A stretch of 64,000 nt of DNA from Streptomyces sp. NBC_00258 (lineage in GTDB: Bacteria; Actinomycetota; Actinomycetes; Streptomycetales; Streptomycetaceae): assembly GCF_036182465.1 (NCBI RefSeq), contig NZ_CP108081.1:7998001-8062000 (forward strand), given 5' to 3'. The translations under genes and the position numbers were made by a program. The notes under the pieces were generated by a model, which saw only the letters and a program-made list of their open reading frames with translations, made no database searches and had not been told where the DNA came from. Of the stretch, positions 1-8,520 are shown in pieces. Position 1 is the first letter of the stretch. Each line of letters starts with the position of its first letter.

Positions 1-250
1 GTTCATCGGGATCGACCCCGACACCAAGACCGCAGATTCCCCGACCGTGTGGGTCAACCAGGAGAAGAAGGAGATCGTCTTCCAGGGATGGAAGCCGGAC
101 ACCGAACTGGAGGCGGAATGCGCCGCGTTCGAAGTGCCGGGCCATGCGGTCGGCATCCCTGACGACGAGGCAGTGATCCGTATCCCTGCCAGGATGGTGC
201 AGATGATCAGGGAGGCATGCGATGCCGTCGAACGCGCCGACGATCGCTGA
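1..250 (+). CDS. Small conserved protein upstream of DUF6879 gene (start at window edge)
   Basis: The frame is open from the first bases and reads FIGIDPDTKTADSPTVWVNQ onward. The codon ending at base 1 finishes in G, so the true start (ATG or GTG) may sit exactly at the window edge, giving about 83 residues. The product is acidic with no membrane segment or obvious catalytic motif. It overlaps the next gene by 29 nt, which indicates translational coupling. Streptomyces genomes often carry this arrangement: a short protein, a DUF6879 protein and an Scr1-type HTH protein. Function is unknown. Confidence 0.75.
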   Translation, partial: FIGIDPDTKTADSPTVWVNQEKKEIVFQGWKPDTELEAECAAFEVPGHAVGIPDDEAVIRIPARMVQMIREACDAVERADDR

Positions 251-749
251 GCTGTTGGCCGGCTGCACGCGCTCGGCCGTACATCTGGAGTTGCGCGACC
301 ACTACGGGACTCCCGAGGAGGCCGAGGACTTCGACGCGTGGCTGCGTACCGGCCAGCTCGACACCGACCCCCGTTCCCCGGACTGGGCCCCGTGGGTCGA
401 CCTGGTCTCCCAGACCGTCGCGCGCGGCGTCTCCGTCCGGCGGGCCCGCGTCATCTCCGAGCCCGCCTCCGACTACATCCGGTACGAGCACGCCTCCACT
501 GTCGTGAACGTCCACGCGGGTGAACAGGTGAGCTGGCTGCCTCGCCACCTCGCATCGGGCATCGTCCTGCCGGACAACGACTTCTGGCTGTTCGACGAGC
601 AGCTGATCCGCTGGGGGTACTTCGACAGCAGCGGCGCCCGTCTCGGCCACGAGATCTCAGAGGACGTGGCAGACGCGAAGCTCTGCTCAGAAGCCTTCGA
701 AGCGGTCTGGGCCCTCGCCGTCCCGCACGACCAGTACCAGATTCACTGA
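222..749 (+). CDS. DUF6879-family protein
   Basis: The 175-residue product has the DUF6879 look: an N-terminal ELLAGCTRSAVHLELRDHY stretch, a central VRRARVISEP segment followed by DYIRYEH, and a WLPR..A..I.LPDNDFWLFD region. A strong ribosome site GGGAGG lies six bases before the ATG, inside the upstream gene. The family is common in Streptomyces beside HTH/DUF5753 genes, and its biochemical role is not established. The three-gene cluster is transcribed towards the prophage late operon and meets it at a shared hairpin. It may be a regulatory or toxin-antitoxin-like cassette; the sequence alone cannot decide. Confidence 0.8.
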   Translation: MPSNAPTIAELLAGCTRSAVHLELRDHYGTPEEAEDFDAWLRTGQLDTDPRSPDWAPWVDLVSQTVARGVSVRRARVISEPASDYIRYEHASTVVNVHAGEQVSWLPRHLASGIVLPDNDFWLFDEQLIRWGYFDSSGARLGHEISEDVADAKLCSEAFEAVWALAVPHDQYQIH

Positions 750-771
750 CCAGGAAGCGTCGGCAGCCAGC

Positions 772-1620
772 ATGTCCGTCTCGCCGTCCTCATCCGCTCA
801 GGCAGCGCGCGAAGCCGTCGCCCAACGCCTGCGCGACATCCGCAGGGAGGCCGGCCTGACGGTCGTCTCGCTGGCTGCCGAGTGCGGCTGGCACTACTCC
901 AAGACGAGCCGCATCGAGAACGCCCTCACCGGGCCGTCGGCCAACGACATCCGCGCCTGGTGCAAGGCCACCCGTACCGAGGGCCAGGCGCAGGACCTCA
1001 TCGTGCAGTCCCTCAGCGCCGAGGCCATGTACCGGCAGTGGCGCCACCAGGTCCGCGCTGGCCTCAGGCACATCCAGGACAGCCGAGTCCGCGGCTACCG
1101 CGACACGGAGCTGTTCCGGCTGTACTCCAGCGGCCTCGTGCCCGGCCTCCTCCAGACCGAGGGCTACGCGACCGCCGTCCTCGGCATCGCTGCCAGTTTC
1201 CACGACCTGCCCGACGACAGCGCCGAGGCCGCGCACGCCCGCGTCGAGCGCTCACGCATCATCCACGAGCCGGGCCACCGGTTCATCGTGGTTGTCGAGG
1301 AGGCCGTGCTGTACTGCCAGGTCGCCGAGCCGGACGCGATGGCGGCGCAGCTCGGCTACCTCCTCACCGCCGGCGCCTTGCCCGCGGTGTCGCTCGGCAT
1401 CGTGCCGATGACGGCCCGGCGCGCGCACTGGCCCGAGGAGACGTTCCACATCTACGACGACAGGCTTGTCTCCGTGGAGTTGGTGTCCGCGGAGGTGAGC
1501 GTCACCCAACCAGGCGAGATTGCCCAGTACTTGAAGACGTTCGAGCGCCTTCGCGACATGGCCGTGTATGGCGCCGAGGCGCGTGCTCTGGTCGTGAAGG
1601 CCATCGAGGCACTGCGCTGA
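772..1620 (+). CDS. Scr1-type regulator: XRE helix-turn-helix plus DUF5753
   Basis: The 282-residue protein has an N-terminal Cro/C1-type HTH (residues ~15-70, including LRDIRREAGLTVVSLAAECGW and SKTSRIENA). A DUF5753 C-terminal domain follows (from ~residue 105), with the family's LVPGLLQTEGYA signature and a later HIYDDRLVSVELVSAEV stretch. Such proteins typically pair with a small DUF397 or DUF6879 neighbour in Streptomyces and act in regulation. The pair here is the DUF6879 gene 22 bp upstream. Whether it regulates the prophage or the host is unknown. It ends just before a hairpin shared with the converging collagen-like gene. Confidence 0.88.
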   Translation: MSVSPSSSAQAAREAVAQRLRDIRREAGLTVVSLAAECGWHYSKTSRIENALTGPSANDIRAWCKATRTEGQAQDLIVQSLSAEAMYRQWRHQVRAGLRHIQDSRVRGYRDTELFRLYSSGLVPGLLQTEGYATAVLGIAASFHDLPDDSAEAAHARVERSRIIHEPGHRFIVVVEEAVLYCQVAEPDAMAAQLGYLLTAGALPAVSLGIVPMTARRAHWPEETFHIYDDRLVSVELVSAEVSVTQPGEIAQYLKTFERLRDMAVYGAEARALVVKAIEALR

Positions 1621-1637
1621 TTCCGGGCATGACGAAA

Positions 1638-1669
1638 GGCCCCCTCCCGCCCGAAGGCGAGAGGGGGCC
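1638..1669. terminator. Bidirectional hairpin between convergent genes
   Basis: Perfect 9-bp arms GGCCCCCTC and GAGGGGGCC (1638-1646 and 1661-1669) lie between the stop of the plus-strand HTH gene and the stop of the minus-strand collagen-like gene. A short T run follows on the minus-strand reading. It would end both the left plus-strand cluster and the prophage late operon. Confidence 0.75.
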
Positions 1670-1676
1670 ATTCTGT

Positions 1677-2336
1677 TCACACGTACACGCGACGTTGCGG
1701 ATCCAACCCGGCAGCCAGCGGAGACGTCGGATCCTCACTCGGATCCGGCGCGCCATCCCGCCGGCAGATCAACGCGTCCGGGTCGGAGGCCGGGGGCTGG
1801 AGGCTGTAGCCGTCCGGGCATGCCGGGCCGGGCGAACCCTGCTCGCCGCGTGGCCCTTGCTCGCCCTGCGGTCCCTGCTCCCCTTGTGGCCCCTGTGCGC
1901 CCTGCTCGCCCTGCGGCCCTGGAACGCCGTCCGTGCCCGACTCGCCATTCTGGCCCGGTGTCCCGGGGGTCCCGTCCTCGCCGTCCTCGCCGGGCTCACC
2001 GTTGCTGCCCGGCCGGCCGGGGTCTCCCTTCGGGCCGGGGATCGAGACAGGCACCTCAGCCCGTGCGGGTAGATCTTTGATCGCGTCCGACGGGTCGGGA
2101 GCTACAGGCGTCTCGCCCTCGCCCTTCACCTGCGCCCGCAGCTGCCGCACGTCCGTAGCGAGCGTGCTGACTGCCTCGCCTCGGCGGTTCGCCTCAGCGA
2201 CCGCGTCCTGACGTGCGGTCGTCTCGGAGTCGATGCGGCCCCAGATGATGACGACCGCGCCGGACAGCGCGACCAGCCAGCACAGCAACGCCAGCGGTCG
2301 CCAGCGGCGAGCGAGAGCCCGCTCGGTCCGGGTCAC
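1677..2336 (-). CDS. Collagen-like repeat membrane protein at end of lysis cassette
   Basis: The GTG start overlaps the TGA of the upstream gene (GTGA), giving 219 residues. The layout is a basic N-terminus, one membrane segment (~residues 14-31, LALLCWLVALSGAVVIIWG), a coiled-coil-like stretch (~35-70), then about 25 Gly-X-Y triplets (~98-173, for example GPQGEQGPQGEQGPRGEQG). It ends in a Cys-containing tail (CPDGYS...LICRR). Collagen-like proteins of phages form trimeric stalks. A membrane-anchored version beside holin-like genes could act in lysis or at the cell surface; that is inference. It is the last gene of the late operon, before the shared hairpin. Confidence 0.82.
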   Translation of the reverse strand: MTRTERALARRWRPLALLCWLVALSGAVVIIWGRIDSETTARQDAVAEANRRGEAVSTLATDVRQLRAQVKGEGETPVAPDPSDAIKDLPARAEVPVSIPGPKGDPGRPGSNGEPGEDGEDGTPGTPGQNGESGTDGVPGPQGEQGAQGPQGEQGPQGEQGPRGEQGSPGPACPDGYSLQPPASDPDALICRRDGAPDPSEDPTSPLAAGLDPQRRVYV

Positions 2337-2596
2337 GGGTGTCCTCCGGGTGGGATGAGTGCGCGGAGACGGGCTATCTCCGCTTGGTCTGCTGCGCGGC
2401 TCGCTGCCTGCTCGGCGAGCTTCGCGTTCAACTCGGTCACTTTCGAGTCGAGGCGATCGCGTTCCGTCTGGAGCTTCTCCGTCAGGCTGGAGTAGCCGGT
2501 GAGGGCGTTCTCGCCCCGCTTCCCCAGGTACGCCACCACGCCGCCGACGACCGCGCCCACGCCAACCAGGAGGCTGCCGAGGGTGGTGGCGTCCAA
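2333..2596 (-). CDS. Holin-like membrane protein with C-terminal coiled coil
   Basis: The 87-residue protein has one N-terminal membrane segment (residues ~6-24, LGSLLVGVGAVVGGVVAYLG). A long charged helix follows (~35-80) with heptad-like LxxxLxxx spacing (SLTEKLQTERDRLDSKVTELN). One membrane helix plus a coiled coil fits small actinophage holin or lysis-regulator proteins, and its place downstream of the endolysin supports a lysis role. It overlaps the collagen-like gene start by four bases. Assignment is by position and topology. Confidence 0.65.
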   Translation of the reverse strand: MDATTLGSLLVGVGAVVGGVVAYLGKRGENALTGYSSLTEKLQTERDRLDSKVTELNAKLAEQAASRAADQAEIARLRALIPPGGHP

Positions 2597-2605
2597 GGGG
2601 TCTCC

Positions 2606-2800
2606 TTACTGGCCGTGCGGGACGTTGCTGGCCTGCCGGTTGGGCACGGCGTAGGTGATGCCCCACGCCCCGAGCACGGCGAGCGCGATGGTGACGCCCT
2701 CCCCGGTGGTGAGGACGTTGTCCTGCACGGCCGTGATCGCAGCTGCGGACCCGGCAGCGATACCGGCGAGGAGCGACTTTGCGGCACTGGCGATCTTCAT
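2606..2800 (-). CDS. Putative holin, two membrane helices
   Basis: A 64-residue protein with a basic start (MKIASAAKSLL), a first hydrophobic segment (~8-24) and a second (~36-53, VTIALAVLGAWGITYAV), separated by a short polar turn. Size, topology and position directly after the endolysin fit a class II-type holin that opens the membrane for the amidase. The start is preceded by a GGGAACC-type weak site. The two adjacent membrane genes may form a holin/regulator pair. Confidence 0.7.
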   Translation of the reverse strand: MKIASAAKSLLAGIAAGSAAAITAVQDNVLTTGEGVTIALAVLGAWGITYAVPNRQASNVPHGQ

Positions 2801-2818
2801 GGGTGGTTCCCTTCGGTG

Positions 2819-3643
2819 TCAGGCGGTGACGTTGAAGCCGCGGCGGGCGCCGAGCTTGCTGAGACTGCTCTTGCCGGGCAGGCCGTCGGCGTCCTTGCCG
2901 CTCCAGCCACAGCGCATCTGCCACAGGCCGTAGGCGGCTTTCGTGGCGGTGCCGAAGTGGCCGTCCGCGAGGGACTTCGCGAGGAGTCCCTCCTTCACGA
3001 GGGCGTCCTCGACGACCTTCACGCCCTCGTACGAGACGGGGGTGCCGGCCTTCGGCGGGTCCGCCTTCGCCGCGGCGAGCAGCTGCGAGAGGTCGACCAC
3101 GGGGCGGCCGGTGCCGGGCTTCGGCTCCACGGGCTTCCCGCCCGGGCGAGGTGCGCCCTGCTTGACCCACGCGTACAGCGGGCCCCCGGGGCAGCTGGTC
3201 GCGTAGCCGTCTTTGTGGCCCTTGACCTCGGTTCCGGCGCCGTGCTCGCGGAGCAGCTCGATGCCGTCGCGGATCGCGCCGAGCAGCTCGTCCGTGGGCT
3301 GGGTCAGGCCGGAGGAGCCGACGAGGCCGAGGATCGCGTAGTGCGCCTTGTTGAGGGTCTGGCTGCCGTTGGCGCCGGTCCGGCGGCCGATGCCACGGCC
3401 CTCGAGGAGATGCCCGTGGACGCAGCCCGCGTAGTTGTACGCGACGTCGGAGTAGCCCTCGGCGACGTTGGCGAGGTGGGCGGCCCGGATGTCCCGCCAG
3501 AGGGCGAGGCACCGGTTGTGGTCCTTCAGGAGCGCCGTCGAGACGGCTCCTCCGGTGTAGTGGACCTTCACGCCCTTCGCGGTGGCCTGGGTGGGCGCGG
3601 CGGAGGCCGGCCAGCCCAGCGTCTTGCGCGTGACGAGCTGCAT
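2819..3643 (-). CDS. Endolysin: PGRP-type N-acetylmuramoyl-L-alanine amidase with cell-wall-binding domain
   Basis: The product cleaves the amide bond between muramic acid and the stem peptide to release phage particles. The amidase_2/PGRP domain spans residues ~20-155. Zinc ligands are visible as H28 (KVHYTGG), H143 (KGHKDGYATSCPG) and C151, and a conserved HLLEGRG segment sits at ~78-84. A proline-rich linker (~160-175) leads to a C-terminal peptidoglycan-binding-like domain (~200-274) containing GHFGTATKAAYGLWQ. The ATG shares a base with the previous stop (TGATG). No signal peptide is present, so export should depend on the holin. Confidence 0.9.
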   Translation of the reverse strand: MQLVTRKTLGWPASAAPTQATAKGVKVHYTGGAVSTALLKDHNRCLALWRDIRAAHLANVAEGYSDVAYNYAGCVHGHLLEGRGIGRRTGANGSQTLNKAHYAILGLVGSSGLTQPTDELLGAIRDGIELLREHGAGTEVKGHKDGYATSCPGGPLYAWVKQGAPRPGGKPVEPKPGTGRPVVDLSQLLAAAKADPPKAGTPVSYEGVKVVEDALVKEGLLAKSLADGHFGTATKAAYGLWQMRCGWSGKDADGLPGKSSLSKLGARRGFNVTA

Positions 3644-3870
3644 CAGCCCTCCTCGGGCATCTTGTCCAGGGCAGCCCGCACCGCCGCGTCCTTGGACTCC
3701 AGGAGCTTGCGGAGGGCCACGGTCAGTTCCGGCCCTTCGAGGAACTCCTCCTCGACGAGCGCCCACGCAAGGGCGTGGAAGCGGCTCGACACGCCGCGCA
3801 GTACTGGCGGCAGGTGGCTGTACTCGAAGTACCGGAGAATGCCGCTCACGCTCGGGTGGGGTGTTGCCAT
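3643..3870 (-). CDS. Conserved small phage protein preceding the endolysin
   Basis: 75 residues starting MATPHPSVSGILRYFEYSHL and continuing with a mostly helical, acidic C-terminus. Proteins beginning this way recur in actinobacteriophages near lysis genes, but no function is known to me. It has no membrane segment and no cysteines. It is translationally coupled to the endolysin through a TGATG overlap and is the first gene after a rho-independent terminator, so it may open the lysis transcript. Confidence 0.75.
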   Translation of the reverse strand: MATPHPSVSGILRYFEYSHLPPVLRGVSSRFHALAWALVEEEFLEGPELTVALRKLLESKDAAVRAALDKMPEEG

Positions 3871-3888
3871 GAGTGCCTCCAGGGCATG

Positions 3889-3916
3889 AAAAAGGCCCCG
3901 GCCAGACGGCTCGGGG
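3889..3916 (-). terminator. Rho-independent terminator between fibre and lysis genes
   Basis: Read on the minus strand, CCCCGAGCC-gtct-GGCCGGGG is a GC-rich stem with one bulged A, followed by CC and TTTTT. It sits between the stop at 3935 and the small gene starting at 3870. It would attenuate late transcription before lysis, or separate two transcripts. Confidence 0.75.
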
Positions 3917-3934
3917 GGGCAGGGACGGAAACGG

Positions 3935-4183
3935 TCAGGCGGGAGGCGTGACCGTGATGGACTGCCGGAACTCGTACCGTTTCGTGGCCTCCAGGACCTC
4001 GAAGCCAGCCGTGGTCAGCGTGTCGACGGCCTTCTGGATGATGGCGTCCGCGTCCGCATCCAACTCGTCGTTGGCCGCGTGGGAGATCTGGAGCGTCAGC
4101 GGGTAGTCGCCCTGGATCGGCTGGTGCCGGATCGACAGGGTGTAGCGCGGATAGGACGGGCCGATCGGCTCGGAGTACGCCAC
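3935..4183 (-). CDS. Small phage protein downstream of fibre gene
   Basis: The chosen start is a GTG with GGGAG five bases upstream, giving 82 residues beginning VAYSEPIGPSYPRYTLSIRH. It looks like one compact alpha/beta domain (a strand-rich N-terminal half and a helix around DADADAIIQKAVDTL). No catalytic motif is seen. It may be a tail-fibre accessory or assembly factor, judged only from its position after the fibre gene and before the terminator. Confidence 0.7.
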   Translation of the reverse strand: MAYSEPIGPSYPRYTLSIRHQPIQGDYPLTLQISHAANDELDADADAIIQKAVDTLTTAGFEVLEATKRYEFRQSITVTPPA

Positions 4184-4197
4184 GGTGTCTCCCTTGG

Positions 4198-4725
4198 TCA
4201 GGCTGCGGCCTCGTATGAGCCCCAGATGTTGAGGCGGTCCCCGTTCGCCCACGCGAGATTTCCGGGCTGGATGGACGTCGTGCTTGCCGCCTCGGCGGTC
4301 TGCGATGGCATCTCCTGGGAGTCCAGGAAGCCGCCGTCCGCGTTGGCCGTCAGGGCGGTGATGGTGGACGTGCTGGCGTTGATGTAGCCGGCCAACTGCC
4401 AGCGTGCGCCCGGCGACGCGTCGAAGACCCACGCCTTCACCGGTTGCCACGTGTTGCCGTCCCCGGTGTACGGAGCAACCGGCAGGCTGAAGCTCCAGTT
4501 GGAGGTGGTGACGGACTGGGACGTCGTCGTGCCCCAGTTGAGCCGGAGACTGAACTCGACTGTCGGGCCGCGCACCTGGTACCTGCCCACGATCGAGCCG
4601 TCGCCGATCGACGTCGTCCCCGAGTCTGCTGTCCACACCGGGGTGTACGGCGTCCACAGCCCGCACATCGCTTCGAGCCGACCAGCGGTAATCCGGTTGC
4701 CGGGCTGGAACAGCGTGAAGGCCAC
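4198..4725 (-). CDS. Putative tail-fibre or receptor-binding protein
   Basis: The 175-residue product starts MAFTLFQPGNRITAGRLEAM, a common opening of Streptomyces phage fibre proteins. The rest is beta-rich, Ser/Thr/Trp-rich sequence (SLRLNWGTTTSQSV, SNWSFSLPVAPY) that looks like a jelly-roll-type head. Its place right after the large tail-tip gene supports a role in adsorption. No enzymatic motif is visible, and host receptor specificity cannot be inferred. Confidence 0.72.
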   Translation of the reverse strand: MAFTLFQPGNRITAGRLEAMCGLWTPYTPVWTADSGTTSIGDGSIVGRYQVRGPTVEFSLRLNWGTTTSQSVTTSNWSFSLPVAPYTGDGNTWQPVKAWVFDASPGARWQLAGYINASTSTITALTANADGGFLDSQEMPSQTAEAASTTSIQPGNLAWANGDRLNIWGSYEAAA

Positions 4726-4735
4726 TGGTACCTCC

Positions 4736-7700
4736 TCAGAGAGCGACGATCGTCGGGTAGGCGAGACGCACGTCCGTGCCCGCCCCGTGGGATTTGGCGA
4801 CCTCGTTCACGGAGCGCTCGACGGTGAACTTCTGCGGGTTGAGCAGCTGCACGTTGTCGAACGACGCGATCAGATTCGCGTTGGAATTCGCGGTCTGCCG
4901 GACGCTGCGAAGGCCGATGTTGCCGCCGGCGGTGAGGCTGGCGTCGGTGGCCGTCACCTGCCAGCCCCGCGGATCGGGGGCGCTGGCCGACCACACCCGG
5001 GCCCTCAGCTGATTCCCGATGACCTGGAATCGCACCCGGTAGAACGCGAAAGCGGAGTGCGTCAGGGGCGCGGGCACGGTGTAGGTGGCGAGCTGCGTCT
5101 CGACACCGGCCAGCCGCTTGCGGAGGGTCAGCGTGATGACCTGGGTGGTCGAGAAGCTCAGCTGCGCCATGTACAAGCTGGCGTCATCCGTGGCCCGGGC
5201 GACGACCGAGACCAGCTGCGGGCCGCCGGCGGCGAGCGCCCCCGTGGCGATATCCGCCTGCACGTCGTGGTCGGGACCGGCCACCGGCGTCAGATCGAGA
5301 CGGGCGACGTCGACGTTCGTCAGCTGATGTGCCGCTTCCGAGCCTTGCGTGAAGTGGTCGCCGCCTGCGCCTCCGCTGCTGACCCAGGCCGACCCGATGT
5401 CAGGGGTCCCCCATCCGGGCGTCGTGGTCCGTGTGAACGTGTCGACGACCCCCGAGGTGATGGCCCAGACCTTCATCTCCTCCCCGCTGGCCTTGATCGG
5501 GAAGGGGAAGTCCTGCGGGAGGCCTCCGGCGGGCCGGAGGGTCGCCTGGTGCACCCACAACACGTCCGTGGTGGGTGGAAAGTCCGCCACGGTGGCAGCG
5601 AGATTTGCCGTGACCGCACCGACGGGGGCCGTGATGGTCTTCTCAAACCACTGCCACACCCCCGTGATGACCGGCACATCGTTGGCGTCGGTGGCCTGGT
5701 AGGCGCCGCCTGACGCGAACCAGTTCACGTTCAGGGCGACGGACCTCGTGACGGAGCAGCGCAGCCAGCCGGACGCCACGTATTGACGGCCAGGGACCAC
5801 CGGTACCTGATCAGTGCCGGAGTTCGGGAACTGACTGACGCCGTCAGGTACGAAGAACAACGACCAGTCCCCATCGAACGGGACCGGAAGCGGCGCGGGC
5901 ACCCGGACCTGGACGCCGCCCAAAGACGACCAGCCAGTCAGGTCCTCCTCGAAAGCAGGGTTGGCCGTGAGTGACGGGTAGGCGGTGGTCCATGGGCCGA
6001 GTTCGGTGAAGACGCTCAGCGTGGTGTCGTCGGCATCGACCGCGGCCGCGAGCTCGCTGCCGTCGGTGTCCACTCGCCCGAAGACCGGGTCCTCCACGAC
6101 TCCGACGTTCCACGGCGCGCCCGGAGCACAGTTGAAGACGATGTCCCACGTGCCCTCGGTGAACGTCTCCTCGTAGCCCTGGACGATCAGCTCAATGTCT
6201 CCAGGCGGAAGCCACACTGGCGGGTTGCGGATGACGATCTTGTCACCGACATCCACCGCGAGGATCTGGTCCACCTGGGATTTCGCCCGGTGCACCATGA
6301 CGCGCACGCTCGTGTACCGCGGTCCCGGTGCCGTGCCCAGATGGAGTCGCCAGTAGGCGATCGGCTCGGTCTGGTCGTCGGAGAACAGGTTCAGGTCGTA
6401 TGCCTCGTCGTACGGCCCGATGCCTGCCGGCGGGTCCTGGACTGACAGCGCTCCCTCCTCGAGGACCGCGTATCCCTCTCCTCCGTTGGTACGCCGGACG
6501 GTGATGTCGTTGCGGGCCAGCCTGTCGTCAGGGACCGGCTCCAGTGGATCGGCGAGACCGGGCGCCTCGTAGTCGAGCACGAGCGCCGGGGCCTGGTTCT
6601 CCATCGACACCCGGTCCCGGTAGCGCAGGGCCAGCGCGTCCCGGTCCTCATAGAGGAACCCGCCGTCGGCGTCCTCGCACTGCTCCAGCAGCGTGAGAGG
6701 AGTCTGGGGACGCTGCGCGCCCATGAGCGGCTGGGCTTCGGGGGTGCCCGACAGCAGGATCGGCAGGTTCAGTTCTGTCCTGAGCCGCTCCAGGCGCTGT
6801 GAGGTGGCCTCGCCCGCGAAGCCGTCGTCCGCGCGGTCGAAGGCGAGGGTGTTGGTTGTGGGGAAGACGGCCAGGTGCCCGAGGCGCAGGTTGCCGGGCA
6901 CGCCGAACACGCGCACGGAGGAGACACGGCCCTCGGTCCCGGCGAACGTGGTGTCGGAGGCGACACCCGTGATGCCGACGCCGATCCACGCGACGTGCAT
7001 CTGCACGTTCCCGCCCTGCTGCTGCCCCCACAGGATGAAGCGGTTCCACCGGCCTGTGAATTCGGGTGCGGTGATGTTGATGAGCGCCAGTTCGGCGCCG
7101 TCCTCGTCCAGCGCACGGACCTGCACGTTGTTGGTCTGGATGCGGACGGTGTACTTCTTCGCCGTGCCAGTCGTGTTGATCTCGAACAGCGAGTTCAGCG
7201 ACGTCGGCATGGTGTCCAGACGCATGACGCATTCCAGGTGCCAGGCACCCGTCGGCGCCGTGGGGATCAGACCGCGTCCCTCGGCGTCCTCGCTCCAGGC
7301 TGGCAGGGGGCCCGATCCGCCGAGTGAGTCGTCTGAGGCGAACTCGACTCCGCTCACCGTCATGGACCGCACACCGGCGATCGGGCTGGATGGCTGGGTG
7401 GCGCCCCGGCCCTCTTCGAACGGCCAGTACGCGGTAGGGCTGTAGGACGGCACGCGGCGGCGCAGCGTCGACTGGAGCGGCTTCTTGCCCTGGCGCAGGC
7501 GGCGCAGAATGCCGGCGGATTCGGCAGGCACCCACACGTCTTTCCCGGACACGTGCCAGCGGGTGGGCAGCGCGGACATCTCGTACGCGGCGCGCGTGCG
7601 ACGGTTGCTGATCCGCGTTCCGCCGTTCATCGTCCAGGTGCGGCCCGAGGAGTCGACGAAGCTCGGCGCGCCGATGGTCTGCGCCGTGAAGTCCGGGCTG

Positions 7701-8506
7701 GCGACGATGGCGCCGTCGATGCCGTTGCGGATCTCTGCCTTGTGGACCCGTCCGAACGGCCGGGTGAGCCCGATGTCGGAGGCGTCGCCGATCTTCAGTG
7801 CAGTCGTGCTGTTGAAGATGCTCGTGGTCCCGGCCTGCACGATGGATGCGCCGAGCTGCGTCCAGGGCCCGGCCAAGCTGGTGGCCGTGTAGAACTTGAG
7901 CGTGCGGCCGCCGGCGCCGTTATCGACGTCCAGGATCACGCGCAGTGCGATGCGGCCGCTCGCAGGGACCGGCAGCGGCACCGTAGAGGTCGCGTCCAGG
8001 TTGTTCGTGCCGTCCTGCGACCAGCGGAAGTACAGCGAGTTGTTGCGCGTGCCGATCAGCCACGACTTCGTCCCGGCGGCGAACGACATCTTGGCCATCA
8101 GCTCGGCGATGCCGTTCGTCCCGACCGCGGGACGCAGCCAGTTCGCCAAGGTGGAGTCCACCCGGACGTCCAGATCTCCCGTGATGTCCAGGGTCGCGTC
8201 GTCCGGGGTCGATGCGTGGTCGCCAATGTTCCCGGGCAGCTCCAGCGCGGGTGTGCCCACGTTGACGGACAGCCGGAACGGAGTGTTGCGGCCGATCTTC
8301 CCGAACAGCGGTGAGCGGGGGTTCTCCGGCGAGTAGAGGCCGTCCTTGTTGTTGAGGACCGGTCGGCAGTCGCCGGCGTCGGTCCGGTCCCCCGAAGCGC
8401 GGCGCCCCCGGCTGTTGACGAGAGCGCCGCCCTTGGTGCGGAGATGGTGCGTGATGTTGGTCATCACGCCATCGATCATCAGGTCCGCGCGCAGGTCAGG
8501 CCACAC
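4736..8506 (-). CDS. Large minor tail protein (tail tip/baseplate) with carbohydrate-binding-like domains
   Basis: At 1,256 residues this is the largest prophage gene. The N-terminus (~1-95) has the tail-tip opening found in actinophages (ITHHLRTKGGALVNSRGRRASGD). Two concanavalin-like LamG stretches follow (~115-270 and ~360-540). A central region (~560-790) has mixed alpha/beta phage-tail character (IVIRNPPVWLPPGDIELIVQG). The C-terminal third (~810-1250) contains carbohydrate-binding-module-like beta sandwiches. These features suggest cell-wall glycan contact. It follows the tape measure gene by 14 bases. Confidence 0.82.
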   Translation of the reverse strand: MWPDLRADLMIDGVMTNITHHLRTKGGALVNSRGRRASGDRTDAGDCRPVLNNKDGLYSPENPRSPLFGKIGRNTPFRLSVNVGTPALELPGNIGDHASTPDDATLDITGDLDVRVDSTLANWLRPAVGTNGIAELMAKMSFAAGTKSWLIGTRNNSLYFRWSQDGTNNLDATSTVPLPVPASGRIALRVILDVDNGAGGRTLKFYTATSLAGPWTQLGASIVQAGTTSIFNSTTALKIGDASDIGLTRPFGRVHKAEIRNGIDGAIVASPDFTAQTIGAPSFVDSSGRTWTMNGGTRISNRRTRAAYEMSALPTRWHVSGKDVWVPAESAGILRRLRQGKKPLQSTLRRRVPSYSPTAYWPFEEGRGATQPSSPIAGVRSMTVSGVEFASDDSLGGSGPLPAWSEDAEGRGLIPTAPTGAWHLECVMRLDTMPTSLNSLFEINTTGTAKKYTVRIQTNNVQVRALDEDGAELALINITAPEFTGRWNRFILWGQQQGGNVQMHVAWIGVGITGVASDTTFAGTEGRVSSVRVFGVPGNLRLGHLAVFPTTNTLAFDRADDGFAGEATSQRLERLRTELNLPILLSGTPEAQPLMGAQRPQTPLTLLEQCEDADGGFLYEDRDALALRYRDRVSMENQAPALVLDYEAPGLADPLEPVPDDRLARNDITVRRTNGGEGYAVLEEGALSVQDPPAGIGPYDEAYDLNLFSDDQTEPIAYWRLHLGTAPGPRYTSVRVMVHRAKSQVDQILAVDVGDKIVIRNPPVWLPPGDIELIVQGYEETFTEGTWDIVFNCAPGAPWNVGVVEDPVFGRVDTDGSELAAAVDADDTTLSVFTELGPWTTAYPSLTANPAFEEDLTGWSSLGGVQVRVPAPLPVPFDGDWSLFFVPDGVSQFPNSGTDQVPVVPGRQYVASGWLRCSVTRSVALNVNWFASGGAYQATDANDVPVITGVWQWFEKTITAPVGAVTANLAATVADFPPTTDVLWVHQATLRPAGGLPQDFPFPIKASGEEMKVWAITSGVVDTFTRTTTPGWGTPDIGSAWVSSGGAGGDHFTQGSEAAHQLTNVDVARLDLTPVAGPDHDVQADIATGALAAGGPQLVSVVARATDDASLYMAQLSFSTTQVITLTLRKRLAGVETQLATYTVPAPLTHSAFAFYRVRFQVIGNQLRARVWSASAPDPRGWQVTATDASLTAGGNIGLRSVRQTANSNANLIASFDNVQLLNPQKFTVERSVNEVAKSHGAGTDVRLAYPTIVAL

Positions 8507-8520
8507 GACGGCACCTCCTT

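Noticed and set aside
2339..3889. Long plus-strand open frame across the lysis genes
   Set aside because: It is antisense to endolysin, holin and small phage genes with clear motifs and coupled starts; the encoded sequence is low-complexity Gly/Val/Arg typical of an antisense GC frame.
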